Positions 11,201-23,213 of a stretch of DNA of 64,000 nt are shown one piece after another. A model generated the notes under the pieces. The model ran no database searches and was not told where the DNA came from. It saw only the letters and a list, made by a program, of their open reading frames with translations. The stretch is taken from contig CP136061.1 of the NCBI GenBank assembly GCA_032622095.1, positions 124,756,754-124,820,753 on the forward strand, in the 5' to 3' direction. The number at the start of each line of letters is the position of its first letter. Positions within the stretch are counted from its first letter, which is position 1. The DNA is from Siphonodentalium dalli. Lineage: Eukaryota; Mollusca; Scaphopoda; Gadilida; Siphonodentaliidae. A program made the translations under genes and the position numbers.

Positions 11201-11520
11201 TGAGGGTGGCTCAGTTAGTGAGGTACATGGCACATTACACCAATACAAACCGCCCAGCGATGGCGAAGCTCGATAAAATCATGCTGTGCACAGGGGTGGT
11301 AACTTGATCCGTGAATCTGGACAGGTTTGTCAGTTTTGTTTGGGGTAGGTGGTTTCTACTTACAGTGAAGTGATTTCATGGTGAAAATAACCCTCTGTGT
11401 GGTCTTATAGCCACCCGTAAAAGTAATCAAGTCGTGGTGTGACCTGGTGTCATGCAGCCCTAACGTATATATCAATACAGTGTCGGGGTTTTCTCCGAGT
11501 CTCAGAGCAAATTAATGAGC
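11201..11520 (+). mobile_element. Possible tRNA-derived SINE
   Basis: GTGGCTCAGTTAG near 11206-11218 fits a pol III A-box (TRGCNNAGYNGG) with one deviation. A weak B-box-like TTGATCC lies about 90 bp downstream. The following 200 bp are less AT-rich than the flanks. No second copy and no clear tail are visible in the window, so this remains tentative. Confidence 0.3.
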
Positions 11521-12899
11521 ATAATAACATATTGTTATATATATCAACTTGGATCACGAGAAGGAGATAAATTGAAAAATGGTAAGCTTAGTCTTAACAT
11601 CTAACACCGTAGGCCACTTCAAATAGGTCAATGTGGCCCTAATCCGAGCTTCCAATACGAACGGATCAAATTTATTGCGATAAATCTCATTGAGCGCGAT
11701 TTATCACAAAACATTGCCTCAGCTCGGTGAGTGAAGTGGAGCTCGAATTGCGTGGACCTGGCACTTTTGTTATACAACTTAGCGCTGAACTTTTGCGGAA
11801 CTAAATTAGGAGACATTTCGTAAGCTCATTACAGCAGCAAAAAGATTGAATTGGATATAAATACGTCCACATCCCCTTGGGATGTTCCTTATTTCCGCAG
11901 GTTTTCGGATATTGAATATGATTAGGGAGATCTCTACATCAAACCAAAAATGAGCTTTGCCGATAACGTCGTCCTTAGTTTTCACATTTGCGTGACATTA
12001 ACAAAACCCCATCAATACAAAAGACAAATTTCCCAATCCACGCCACAAGCCGCTGGGAGGAACAATGGTCGATATCTCGTATCATATTTCGAAAAGATGT
12101 TGAAATTTATTTATTCAAATATGTTCCCGTCTGCGAGAAAATTAAGTTTAGATCTGATATTGACAAAAATGGGCTGGATCGTGTAATGTCAGAGCCAGGA
12201 TTCCTTCTTAGACATATAGCAATTAATAACCCAATCTAGCCGAACTCATTCCTAGTGAAATAGTGTTTGAACAAGGCCCATCTTGCCATATTTTCGGAAT
12301 CTTTGGGGATTCTTATGTCGTATTTTACATGCAGTTTAAGCACACACATCTTACACCGCACGTACACATATGTACGCGTGGGCATAATAACAAAATCACT
12401 ATATATTTATAGATATGGCAATGGGATTTGGAAGTCATGTGTGAACCACATAATAGGAAATTTCTCAAATACCCCCATACACAGGACAAGGCGGCTATGT
12501 CTGTTGTTGTAGATATGCTGCTGCTTTTATCACCGACAGTCAAATTGGACCCGTTTGCTCGGTCGGTTAGATGCATAGCACATTAAGTCGTCATTTATAA
12601 TTTAGCCACACAGTCATGACAAAGCTGGTTCTATTTCCGATAGCCGTGGATTTGTGATCCACGCAATTGGATGGCAACTGATGCGTGTATATTATGGGGA
12701 AGTGTTATCAGTTGCTGAACGCGCTCGGTTTGTTCTACGACATGGAGTATGGTTATTTTTTATTTCAATTAGCCCAAAATTCGGTATTTCTGTACACGTC
12801 TTGATTAGAGTGACGCGATGAACTGATATGGTAAACATATATAGATAGCGTTTGGCTCACTATACGCATTGTAGATTTTTGTTACGAAATCGTTTAGTC
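11521..12899. other. No gene recognised
   Basis: Overlapping frames of 78-83 codons on both strands lack domains. A small hairpin, GTGGATTTGTGATCCAC, lies near 12646. Confidence 0.4.
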
Positions 12900-13287
12900 T
12901 TAACCCTTTACCCAACAAACCGGCCAAAACCGGCCAAATAAAGCTTCAACAGCCTAAAATATCTTCGGTCTGTCTCAATAGAACCATACAAATATGGATA
13001 TCATTGGAACCGGCTCATTGACCACATTGTGATGGTTATAGTTATGCCCTGTGCCAATGCATTCTCTTATATATGCGAGTCGACCATAGGTCGCCTCGCA
13101 TATATAAGAGAATGCATTGGCCTAAAAAAACACTTTTTACCATTTTTTCTTACATTCTTTAACAATTTTATAATTTTTAATGTGTTAAGCCAATGCATTC
13201 TCTTATATATGCGAGGCGACCTATGGTCGACTCGCATATATAAGAGAATGCATTGGCACAGGGCCCTTCTGTTGGGTAAAGGGTTAA
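12900..13287. mobile_element. TTAA-flanked MITE containing two mirror-image hairpins
   Basis: TTAA at 12900-12903 and 13284-13287 flank the inverted termini CCCTTTACCCAACA and TGTTGGGTAAAGGG, which look piggyBac-like. Inside, 13046-13121 and 13189-13264 form a perfect 76-bp inverted repeat. Each arm contains a 69-bp hairpin (13053-13121, 13189-13257) that is itself nearly a perfect palindrome, with stem GCCAATGCATTCTCTTATAT and on. The 67-bp loop between them is T-rich. Non-coding. Confidence 0.8.
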
Positions 13288-14568
13288 CAGAGTATATGAA
13301 ACATGGCCATGAGTAGTATTTATATGCGCCAGTCTATTGCGTCACCTGTGATGCAACACAAGCTAAAACATCTAGGCCTAAACGTTTTTCGAAGATTTGT
13401 GATGCCGTTGCAGTTGGCACTAATCTTGAAGCTTCTGAGTAAAAACCACAGAAATCTCTAGCTAGTGTATTGTCGCGTTTCGAGAATCAAAATCCACGCA
13501 ATGCATATAATCCGATTTCGCATATTGAAGTGACAATTATTATCGCCTGAAAAAGAAAAAACATCTTCCTATTAGTATGGAACAAATAGGAGTGTTCCTT
13601 ATTATGCGTTTCCTTATATTAGTCAACTAGACGTGTTTTCGTAAAACGCATCTAGAAAATAATGTTGACGGCATTTGCGCTGAAAGGGATTATTTTACAT
13701 AATTGTAATATGTTGAACAAAATGAGCCACGGTGCCAGGCCGGTGTCGGTGTGCTTGGCCGTCAAAATCGCGATTCAAAATGGCCGCCGTATATCGGAAA
13801 TAACCTAATTTTAATCAATCAGCATAGCAAAAGAGAGCTTAGTTATTTATGTGGTTGGTTTATTATAAAACAAGGATAAATACTTAACTCACGACCCAAA
13901 ATGGCGACAATCGGAACGTCATGCATGGCCACCCAGAAGCCGCCTGAATAACCACCAAGACCTGAACTCAGAGGCGGTGGGCTGATATGACCCCTCGTGC
14001 ACCGTACTACTCATTTTTTCCCACATGTACTCTAATGTGCATTGTTTACGAAAAATTATTTTACCGGCGAATATTTTGGGTCCTATATAATGTACCTACT
14101 GGGTTAAAGTTTAGCCTTACTCAGTTTCCATAAATTATGTTACCGATCGTGATGGTAATCCCTTATAAGTGATGATGTCATTGTGATTGGATTTTAACAG
14201 GTCAGTTTGTAGTTATTTGAATACTATAACAACTGGTAACAAAAGTGTTGTATTTAATGACGTCACCATACGTTCAAAGGTCATGCAACGACGATAAAAA
14301 CACAAATATAATAGCCTGAGAGCTGATAGGTTACCCCTACGCCCCTCCCACGGGACTTAACTTCACCCCACTAATTTTCGTCCGTATTATGTCCCTAAAC
14401 TTATATGCAATGTTGACACAAAAAAAGACGCCGTGTACACGCCATACAATATGGCGTCGAACATAGCCACCGTTTTTCAGAGACATCATGTCAGTTTGAT
14501 GCAAATTATAGAGAGAAAAATCTTCCGTGTACAATGTTTGTGCAGCTAAGACATAATTCCAACTTATA
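13288..14568. other. No gene recognised
   Basis: Contains several AAAATGGCGGC-type motifs (near 13777, 13900, 14450) like those in repeat D, so it may be an older flank of that repeat. The 89-codon minus-strand frame near 14337-14606 has no domain. Confidence 0.35.
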
Positions 14569-15640
14569 GTGCAAAATAAGAACTCCCCGTCCAAGGTGGC
14601 CGCCAAAATGGCGGAAGTGGAAAATACGACTATTTGTCACTAACATCATCTAGATCGTTTCCGCTGTTTTGGAACTGGTTGAGAATTGTGACTTTATTTT
14701 ATATTTATGTTAACTGATCATTGGAGTAATGAAATATGCCATTATTTAGGTCCCAGTCCCATCCGATCCCTCAAAATTCGATTTTACAGAACGCGTTATA
14801 AATTTTCACCATTGAGATTCTAGTCATATTTCAGCAAGAAACGAGCAGCACTGTGCAATCTAAGTGAGGCATACCATTACTTAATAATCCAAATCAATGG
14901 AGCCAAAATGACACAAAATTGTCATTTTGACTCGAAATGACCCCCAAAATGGAGGCCAATTTATGGAAAATAGCACATAATGCACAAGCGTGCCCTGCAA
15001 TTGCTTACCGTGGCGAGTTGTGGTTGGTGAATAGAATTGACTAATCTGCCTTCTATACATTGAATGCTAAAATTATTGATGCAACTTGGATAATTGTAAC
15101 CACTGAGTCGCTGACAATACCAGAAATATTGGATTTTCCTATCACAAACTTGACATCAAAATCTTACTTTTCCGGTTTGGACAATTTTTTAAGTAAATGG
15201 AACTAACTTTGCCATCAAAGGTGTTTATTGTGTTTTATCGGTCTTAAATGTGTCACGCAGGTGTTTTAGACCAAAGTACTCAAGATGTGCTGCAAAATCT
15301 CAACCAAATTTTGTGTTATAAAGTTGATTTTTGACATTTATCCCGAACACTGTTTTCCTGCTGTTGCGAAACTGATAGAAACTTGTGACTTACTTGGTTA
15401 TTTATTAACTGATAACTATATATTATATTCTGGTTGACCAAATATCTTATGAGGCATGACAAAGTTTGTTAAAGGATGCAGTATGGAATTTTGCCGAAAA
15501 CTTCTTTCGGATTCTGGCCGTGTTTTTGAAAGGAAATGGGAAGAACTTTGAAGCGCAACTGAAAGGGACATAATGACTATTCTGGCACATTAGCATCAAA
15601 GTGATCAACTTAATACACGCTGGATGTCAATATGACAGTC
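14569..15640 (+). repeat. Dispersed repeat D, copy 1
   Basis: Matches, at moderate divergence and in the same order, the sequence at 55690-56733 and the complement of 58320-59800. Shared landmarks include GTTAACTGATCATTG, CATTACTTGTGACAA-like sequence and GAAATATGTCATTCATGGGG-like sequence. It is non-coding, and its full termini cannot be defined from this copy. Confidence 0.65.
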
Positions 15641-17237
15641 AGATACCTAATTCCATTATACACTGATGACAAGTGAATATGTGCACACTGATCAGAAGAA
15701 CACAGGTAATCTGGTCATCACTGGAAACTGGCTGCCCAGCCCCAGAATGTGCGTGAGTGATATGGTCACCCCATCAATGTGCACTCTGCTTCGTAATTCC
15801 ATGATATGGTCACCGCTGGAGATGTACTCTGGTCGGCCATACATAGCTGGATATGGCTAACTTGCTGGAATTTGCATTCTAGTGGTCTAGTCCCCTGATA
15901 ATAATATGTTATATTGTATGTATAATTTATTCACACAAAAATTAGGTTACAACAAAGCAACAATAATAACTCAAAAAATCAGGTGTAATTATTGTGAGGG
16001 AGTGGCATAACCAGGTATGGCTGTCTTCCTGTCACCCGAGTTGTCAACATAATAAGTAATTTATCAATGGCATAACCTCAAGTTGAGGTGTTAATAACGA
16101 AATACTGGAATTTATAATATGTCGTGCATGTGCACGACACATGCACGACAATTAAAGAACACTTTATAATAGTAAGGTGGACCTTGCTTAAGTAACAATG
16201 ATAATGCGTATATCATATCGTGTTAGCAGGGTCCAATAAGGGCGAGTTTTCAAGGTAGTCAGCACTCACGACAGGGTATGGGGCTGGCATGTTACTAAGG
16301 AGTTAAGTATATGTAGTTTAAGTATGAGTTTTTGGGAGGAAAACATTCTCTGGAAGTGTTTTTTGCATCTAAAGTTTGCATCGTAAGCGTTGATAACCTT
16401 GACCTTTATTTGATATTTAAAGATTTGTCGGCTTTCAATTTCTTTTAGTTTTTGTCAGTTTCATTCCATAATCTTGGGATATATTTTTATATACCTACAC
16501 CCAAGCCACCCATGCCATGAACACAGCTGTTCGATTAGTTTCTTCTCTTGAATTTTTCTACCACAATCATATGGATATCATAAGACATTGCTAGAAACAA
16601 GAGCACTGGCGTACCAGTTTCGGGATTCGCACAATACAAGTCACTGAGATGCCTCACAGTCCCACATCTGGTAACCACTAAAATTTTACACTGTGACACA
16701 GTCCGTATATAGCTATGCCTCTTATCAGATCAATTATAGATTCAGACGCTAAGGTTTGCATGGATGCCAGGAGATTGTTAATAAATAATGTTAACCTTCC
16801 ACACAGTCCCTGGACATCGTTGTTCGGACTATATTGGAGGAGAAAGCTATGCAAATGACCAACAACTTTCTGAATACGGGCACTGTATATAATGATCGAT
16901 GATGAGACACGGGTAACCTGCCGTTGATGCGAACATTGGACATCCAATCCAATAACTGCACATGTTATATATGGACATGTTGGAGTGGACCGCGCTTATG
17001 TTTCTTCTGTTGCCAAATAATGTGTACAAAATAAGCCACATGGAAAACTAATATATCAAAATTAAACAACGGCCACTATCGCTCGGTAAATTCGTTCTAG
17101 CAATGCGGCCCCTTGATAAAGAGATTTACGTTTGCAACCCCCGATGAACAATTCACACGTTGGCTAGTGGGATATGTAAACAGCAGGAAGTCAACCTTAA
17201 CAAGTTAACATGCCACAATAATTACTTGATTTGGGAT
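15641..17237. other. No confident gene; small palindromes
   Basis: GTCGTGCATGTGCACGAC, a perfect palindrome, overlaps its partial copy at about 16121-16150. A plus-strand stretch near 16710-16850 reads like coding for about 45 residues (MPLIRSIIDSDAKV...) before stops, but no domain is recognised. Confidence 0.35.
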
Positions 17238-20200
17238 TAAGTATCATATATATCTTTATTTATCCTCCATATATAATGAAGATATAAGTATATAAATACA
17301 TAACACAAGCAATGCAAATACATATAAGAAACATCAATGAACATATTTACAAGGGTTAACTGAAGTATTTACTTTCTGGAGTCCAGGCCCGTTTATGGGG
17401 AAGAACATTGGACACAAACGTACACAACCCTCCAGTACTTTTGTGTAGTCGATCATGACCTCCAGCTACCCAGACTCAAAGTCCTATGTAATTTTAGTAG
17501 CATGTGTGAGACAGTGGGACCATATACGGGCGTGGTCTCCAGAGAGGAAGATCTTCCTAAAATGGACACAAAACGCTACATTGTGTTACAATCGAAACGG
17601 TAATTCAGTAAATGTCGTATATAATATATTTTATGTTGATGCTTAATCCTTTGTAGCTATATTAAGTATACCTTAAACAGATGTGTTTACATGATTGCAT
17701 GTATGCAAGCAAACAAGTGGTATGTATGCCATAATTTGATAGCATATTTAAAGAAGAATTTACTACAATCAGGCCAGTCAAATATTACATGAACATCATC
17801 AGAGTCAGGCAAGCGACCGAGTTGTGTACACAATTTGTCTTCAGGTGATAGTGAATCATATAGTAAATACAAATTAATTCCAAATGTATTCATAATGTCA
17901 TACTCAAACTCATTTCTAACAGCAGATATAGCATTGCATTCTATTATAGCGTGCAGAACCACATCGTTTGTCAATTTCTCACAATTGACACACGGAATCT
18001 GTTCTTGTTGTTTTGTTTGACTGATTAATTTAGATACAGTGAGGTATATGGAACTGTTTTCTGGGTCACATTTACATATCTTCCAAATGTCACCGACACG
18101 TAACTCTGGGTGAAGTTTTTGGAAGCCAGATAAGCTCTGATCATTGCTAATCCTTTGAGACCACTCTGAAGCATACAATGTGTTGGCGCTATTTTGTGTT
18201 GTATTCTTCCATGATATTTTGTTAGGAAAACACATTTTGTGTGAAAATTCATCTAAATATTCCACGAGGTTATATCTATCCAACAAATTGTGTATATCGC
18301 CAAAGTAATTATGTGTTATAGATGTGTGCAAGATGCTTTCATACATCCTGTGGATGAATACAGCTTTTGAGGTTTTACCAGGTATTACATTGCATAATGA
18401 TGAAAACAAAGTTAATTTTCGCTGATTGATATAAAATTGTAGTGGATGTATTCCCAGCAACCCAAGAGCAATGTCGGTACGGGTCCGAGAGTTGAAGCCC
18501 TGAATATTTTTAATACAAAAACGATGACCTCTCTCAATTTTAAGCATGTCGCTATCAGATAAGTTTAACAAGAGTTCCGTACCGAACAAGGCTCTTGGTA
18601 ATACAATAGATTTGTACAGTAGTGATGAGCTTAATGGGGTAATGCCATTAGCGTGTAACCCTGCGTTAGATAGCATGATGTATGTGCTCCTTAATTTATC
18701 ACATATATGTTCTATAAATTCGTTTTTATGTTTGTATTTGTTAATTGGTATGCCAAGGTGCATCGTACTATCGACCTCTGTCAACTGATCAGTCCCCATG
18801 CGCCATTGACGACTACGCTTATTTGATTGCGTTTTTGTTTCATTGAAAACAATTACAACAGACTTTGATGAATTGTATTTATAGCGCCATTTGTTGCTGT
18901 ATTTGAAACATGTGTCAATAAGTGAATTAAGCCCACTCTTGGTTAATGAACACAACAACATATCGTCGGCATGCATTGGACAGGTACAATTAATAGTGTC
19001 CATGTGGAATCCGCATATAGTGTTTGAAAGTATATTGATCAATTCGTCAATGTAGATCATATAAAATTTCGGAGAAATTATACCTCCCTGCCTTGTACCC
19101 TGTTGAATTGAGAACCAATTTGAGGAAACGTTATTGTATTTTAGTGAACATGAGACGCAAGTAAGCAATTGGTACATTAATTTGAATGATCTCCCAGTGA
19201 GGCCTCTGGTGTACAATTTATAGAGGAGTCCATCAACCCATACGGTGTCAAATGCTTTCCAGACGTCTAAGAAGCAACAATATAATTTCTGATTTCTTTC
19301 AGCCGTATGTGTGATGCATTCTTGCGTTAGATATGACGTCATCATAGAGCTTATCTGTTTTTGAAAGCCGTGTTGTAGAGGGTTAACTGCAACAATATAT
19401 GGCGCATGTGACTCAATACGATTTTGTAAAACCTTTTCCAGTAATTTGTAGAATGTAGGCATCAGTGTTATAGCCCTGTAACTGTCAAACGAGTGTTTTG
19501 GTTTTGAGCCTCCTTTATGTAGTGTGATAATAACACCTCGTTTGGCGGATTCAGGAATAAAACCATGATGCAGAATGGCAGATAACAGTTGACAAAGGCA
19601 GTTGATTAGTCGCTGACCACCATATATAATATTTTCATTGTAAATGAAATCATAACCAGCAGCTTTGTTGCGACTCAGTGTATTAACCACAGTGTGTAGT
19701 TCACATGGCGTTACGGGGTATACCAGTACATTGTCTACTGCATTCGATTTCCCGCATGAACTGTCATTGGTGTCTTTGACGAAGTTAGTAACTTTTTTAT
19801 AGTGACAATCGTCGAACTTTACATTAGTTAAAGGAGCATACAACTTCTCAAAGTATAATGACCACGCATGGATAATATCATGTGTTGTGCGTAGAGTGTG
19901 GTCGCCTTCTTGGAAAAATGTTGTCGCTGAGCTCTGAGACTTATGTCGTTTGGCATTGAACAGTTTAAAGAACGTGTCTTGATCAACTTGTGCACATTTG
20001 TCTATGTCTTCATCACGTTTATGCATAAATTGTTGTGCGCTTTTTCTATATTGCCGACGGAATGCAGCTTTCGCATGTTTGTAGTTTATAAAACTAACGT
20101 TAATAGTACCATCGCGTGGTCTGCCATCAGCTATCCACACCTCTCTATGATGAAGCATTTCTTTATGAAGTTTGCTAAGATTTGAATTCCAAAAAGGCTT

Positions 20201-20640
20201 TAGGTGTTTATTGAATTTTTTGCGTGGCAATGTGACGAATGATGCAGATGAAATGGCAGCGGTGATTGACTCGTAAGTTGTAGTTATGTCGCTTTCACAC
20301 TTGATTGCGACATCAGGCAATTTGGATTCCAAAACACTCTGATAATTTTGAAGAATATTTGAATTTGGTGTGACTTTCTTCCAGTTGAATTTAATCGGAT
20401 CGTCTTTCTCAATGGCGTAACGTTTATTATTTATTGGAAATTCTATGGAAATAGTTACAGGTTTGTGGTTTGACAGATCCGCCAATACATCGTTGCATAA
20501 CACATCACATGGTCGTACAAGTGGGCGATCGTCCTCGTGAATTAAGATGTGGTCAATTACTGATTCGCCTGTACCACTGTAAGAGGTGCATGTGGCTATA
20601 TTAGATATATACAAGCAATTATTTATTTTCTAAGAAACAA
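17238..20640 (-). mobile_element. Non-LTR retrotransposon (LINE), 5'-truncated, coding frame intact
   Basis: The element reads on the minus strand. Its 5' end falls inside the APE endonuclease, so ORF1 and most of the endonuclease are missing. RT and the C-terminal region are intact in one frame. About 450 bp of 3' UTR follow, ending near 17238 in AATAAAGATATATATGATAC on the minus strand, a plausible LINE 3' terminus. The boundaries are estimates, and no target duplication was found. Confidence 0.75.
17687..20614 (-). CDS. APE-type LINE ORF2: endonuclease C-terminus, reverse transcriptase, zinc knuckle
   Basis: This 975-codon open frame encodes most of a LINE ORF2, the enzyme that nicks target DNA and reverse-transcribes the element RNA in the nucleus. 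Residues 1-60 hold the end of the endonuclease: ESVIDHIL, then LSNHKPV with its catalytic-type S-N-H. The RT spans roughly residues 320-640: motif 1-2 region FDSYRAITLMPTFYKLLEKV, motif A FLDVWKAFDTVW near 450, motif B RQGGIISPKFYMIYIDEL near 510, and motif C MHADDML near 550. A C-terminal CCHC-like knuckle, CVNCEK...HAIIEC, lies near 875-895. The first codon is TTG and the frame is open upstream, so this is not a true start. All RT catalytic aspartates are present. The lack of stops or frameshifts indicates a young insertion or low divergence. I cannot place the clade more exactly than a jockey/CR1-like lineage. Confidence 0.85.
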   Translation of the reverse strand: MYISNIATCTSYSGTGESVIDHILIHEDDRPLVRPCDVLCNDVLADLSNHKPVTISIEFPINNKRYAIEKDDPIKFNWKKVTPNSNILQNYQSVLESKLPDVAIKCESDITTTYESITAAISSASFVTLPRKKFNKHLKPFWNSNLSKLHKEMLHHREVWIADGRPRDGTINVSFINYKHAKAAFRRQYRKSAQQFMHKRDEDIDKCAQVDQDTFFKLFNAKRHKSQSSATTFFQEGDHTLRTTHDIIHAWSLYFEKLYAPLTNVKFDDCHYKKVTNFVKDTNDSSCGKSNAVDNVLVYPVTPCELHTVVNTLSRNKAAGYDFIYNENIIYGGQRLINCLCQLLSAILHHGFIPESAKRGVIITLHKGGSKPKHSFDSYRAITLMPTFYKLLEKVLQNRIESHAPYIVAVNPLQHGFQKQISSMMTSYLTQECITHTAERNQKLYCCFLDVWKAFDTVWVDGLLYKLYTRGLTGRSFKLMYQLLTCVSCSLKYNNVSSNWFSIQQGTRQGGIISPKFYMIYIDELINILSNTICGFHMDTINCTCPMHADDMLLCSLTKSGLNSLIDTCFKYSNKWRYKYNSSKSVVIVFNETKTQSNKRSRQWRMGTDQLTEVDSTMHLGIPINKYKHKNEFIEHICDKLRSTYIMLSNAGLHANGITPLSSSLLYKSIVLPRALFGTELLLNLSDSDMLKIERGHRFCIKNIQGFNSRTRTDIALGLLGIHPLQFYINQRKLTLFSSLCNVIPGKTSKAVFIHRMYESILHTSITHNYFGDIHNLLDRYNLVEYLDEFSHKMCFPNKISWKNTTQNSANTLYASEWSQRISNDQSLSGFQKLHPELRVGDIWKICKCDPENSSIYLTVSKLISQTKQQEQIPCVNCEKLTNDVVLHAIIECNAISAVRNEFEYDIMNTFGINLYLLYDSLSPEDKLCTQLGRLPDSDDVHVIFDWPDCSKFFFKYAIKLWHTYHLFACIHAIM

Positions 20641-21396
20641 TATTATTATTGCGTTGTCTGCACATTTCTTTAAAATATGTACCTCAAATTTTCAACAGGG
20701 AAAACCCGAAAATAAATCTGCACTGATTGCATGCTGATGAGTTCATTAAACATGCTAATGCTAAACTATGTGACAGTTGGTGGTGGTTAATTTGAAGTGC
20801 CACAAGACATGCAGCGAAATCCACAAATGTTCTTTTTTCTTGCAACAAAACATATTTAATTTCGTCCTGGTGCTGTTTATGTAACATGCTTCGCGGAGAC
20901 GGTCGCATGATCCATCACATTCGAACAATTTGACAGGTCGAAATTCAACTCACTCGGTAGTTTTAATCTAGGATTAACTAGATACCACGCGACCCTCACA
21001 ACGAATGCATTAGTTGTCCATTAGAACAGGCAAATTTCGTGCCATTGATTAATCAAATGTGATGCTTATTTCAGCTGCATTTGATCTGCAGCCGCGTTGC
21101 ATGAGCTCGCAAATATGACCGGGTCTCGAGAATCCGTGTGTCACGTTTCCTGTTCTGCCACCAAAACGTCCGCGTTTGACAGAAGATGAGAAGGGACACG
21201 TATCACGGAACACACACCATACACACATATTTCATTAACCCCATACACGCCTGTTTCATTCACAGGTCCCCTGGTGCGATAGTCAAAATATATCAGGGGC
21301 TCTGTTGAATAATGCTGATAGCCAATGACTTATGACCAGAATTGGTGGGAAATATATGTGGGTTGCAAACAAACATCACTGAACTAGTACATTATA
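20641..21396. other. No gene recognised
   Basis: Unremarkable AT-rich sequence between two LINE insertions. Confidence 0.45.
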
Positions 21397-22842
21397 TTAT
21401 CCTTCGACAAGGGTCTTACCACATGTGGCATCTTTTGTGATATATCAAAGGCATTTGATAAAGGTTGGCACAAATGTCTTCTTTTTAAATTGGAACGCTA
21501 TGGTATAGTTGGAAACATACATGAGTGGTTTAGAAGCTATATTCACCAACGCCAACAAAGGACAAGAGTCGGATCTTCTAACTCTTCGTATATATATGTT
21601 GAGTCTGGTGTGCCTCAGGGATTATTCCTTGGACCCATTGTGCTTCTTATATACATAAATGATATCGCAGATGGTATATCATCAGCTACAAAATTATTTG
21701 CAGATGATACCTGTTTGACCTTTAGTGATAAAGACATATATAATATTGCACATGTAATGAATGATGACTTAAGTAGGATTGATGATTGGGCAAACAAATG
21801 GCTAGTGACCTTTAATAGTAGTAATGGAAACAATGCTCTATTCTCACCCCAAATGTTCATCGAAGCCATCACTGATCTTTGGTAATGACACCCTTGATTT
21901 TTCTAAGTCACATAGACATTTAGGTCTTGAATTTCATGACAACTACTCATGGGACATCCACATCGACTCGGTTTGTTAAAAAAGCATACGGTAGGCTATC
22001 CCAGATGAGGAAATTAAAATTTACACTGAATAGACACACCCTTGAAATCATGTATCTAACTTATATCCGACCATTGCTCGAATATGCAAGTCCAGTGTGG
22101 TTTGTGGCACAAAAATACATCTTCGATAAACTTGAAGAAGTGCAATTCGATGCGGCTAGGATTGTAACAGGCTGTGCCAGGTCAACATCGAAAGATAAAC
22201 TTCTGTTTGAACTGGGTTGGGATCTACTATCTGATAGAAGATATGTGAGAAGAATGTGCTTATTCCATAAGATATATAGCGGGGGAAAAAATTCTTGTAT
22301 GATACAATTCCCCTCGAATTGAAGAAATAACAGATCATGATGTTAGGAACAAGAGGGATTTGGTCACATTGGGGGGATTCACATCGACATTTAAGGCTAC
22401 TTTCTTTCCTCGATGTGTCGATGACCGGAATAAAATAAAGAATGATATTCGCTCAAAACCATTACCAGCCTTTAGAGATAGTATAAAAGCTAATGTTTAC
22501 AAGCCACCTGGATATTTGTATTTTGGGAACAGGAAACTTAATATATTACACTGTCGAATACGCAGTGGATGTAATGAATTGCGCAGTGATATGCATCATA
22601 ACCATATCTCCCCAACCCCAGCTTGTGACTGTTGATACGCCAAAGAAGATGCCTTTCATTACTTTTGTGTATGTCCGCTATATCAGCAAGTTAGGATAAA
22701 ACTAGCTGAAGCCTTGTCAAAGTATGAAAATGTTTCCGTTTTCACATTGCTTTTTGGCAATCCTAACTTACCATATAACGAAAATGCTAATATATACACG
22801 AGAGCTCAAGATTTCATACGTACCACAGGAAGGTTCGACTAA
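21397..22842 (+). pseudogene. Decayed LINE reverse transcriptase (second family)
   Basis: RT coding sequence starts mid-domain at motif A (GIFCDISKAFDKGWH, from 21427). It continues through motif B (ESGVPQGLFLGPIVLLIYINDI) and motif C (KLFADDTCL near 21695) to a frameshift near 21885. A second frame carries YSWDIHI, then the RT thumb region TLEIMYLTYIRPLLEYASPVWF (about 22035-22105). A stop near 22320 and another frame shift follow. The C-terminal knuckle CDC...HYFCVCPLYQ continues past an in-frame TGA at 22633 to TAA near 22840. It has at least two frameshifts and one nonsense codon and is clearly dead. The pattern YIRPLLEYASPVW is typical of CR1/jockey-type LINEs. Confidence 0.85.
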
Positions 22843-23213
22843 GTATATATATAATCAAAAAATATTTCGCTCCTATTAACATGTCGTTGGCATATTTCAG
22901 CAATCATGTGAAACAAGGATGGATGTAATGGTCTTCGTCTTGCTCTCTCCGTCTGTCTACTACCCCCGTCTCTCATCTTCTGTCTCATCTCTCGTACTCT
23001 CAATCTATCTGGCTGCTCCACTTATAGTTTAGTTATTTTATTTCTGTTACTTTGTAAAATAGATCAACTAATTATTGTGTATGCTTATGTTATTTTCGTT
23101 TGTCACCATTGTTATGTTACTTTATGTTTGGAGAGGAGGGAAGATTAAGTGCCCCGAGCACTTGTCCCCCAATCATATTGCTATGTATAAGAGCAATAAA
23201 ATATGTTAAACTA
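21397..23213 (+). mobile_element. 5'-truncated LINE with 3' UTR
   Basis: Includes the pseudogene above plus about 370 bp of 3' UTR. That ends in a segment containing TGCCCCGAGCACTTGTCCCC and finishing AGAGCAATAAAATATGTT. Truncation begins inside the RT domain. No clear target duplication was seen. Confidence 0.7.
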
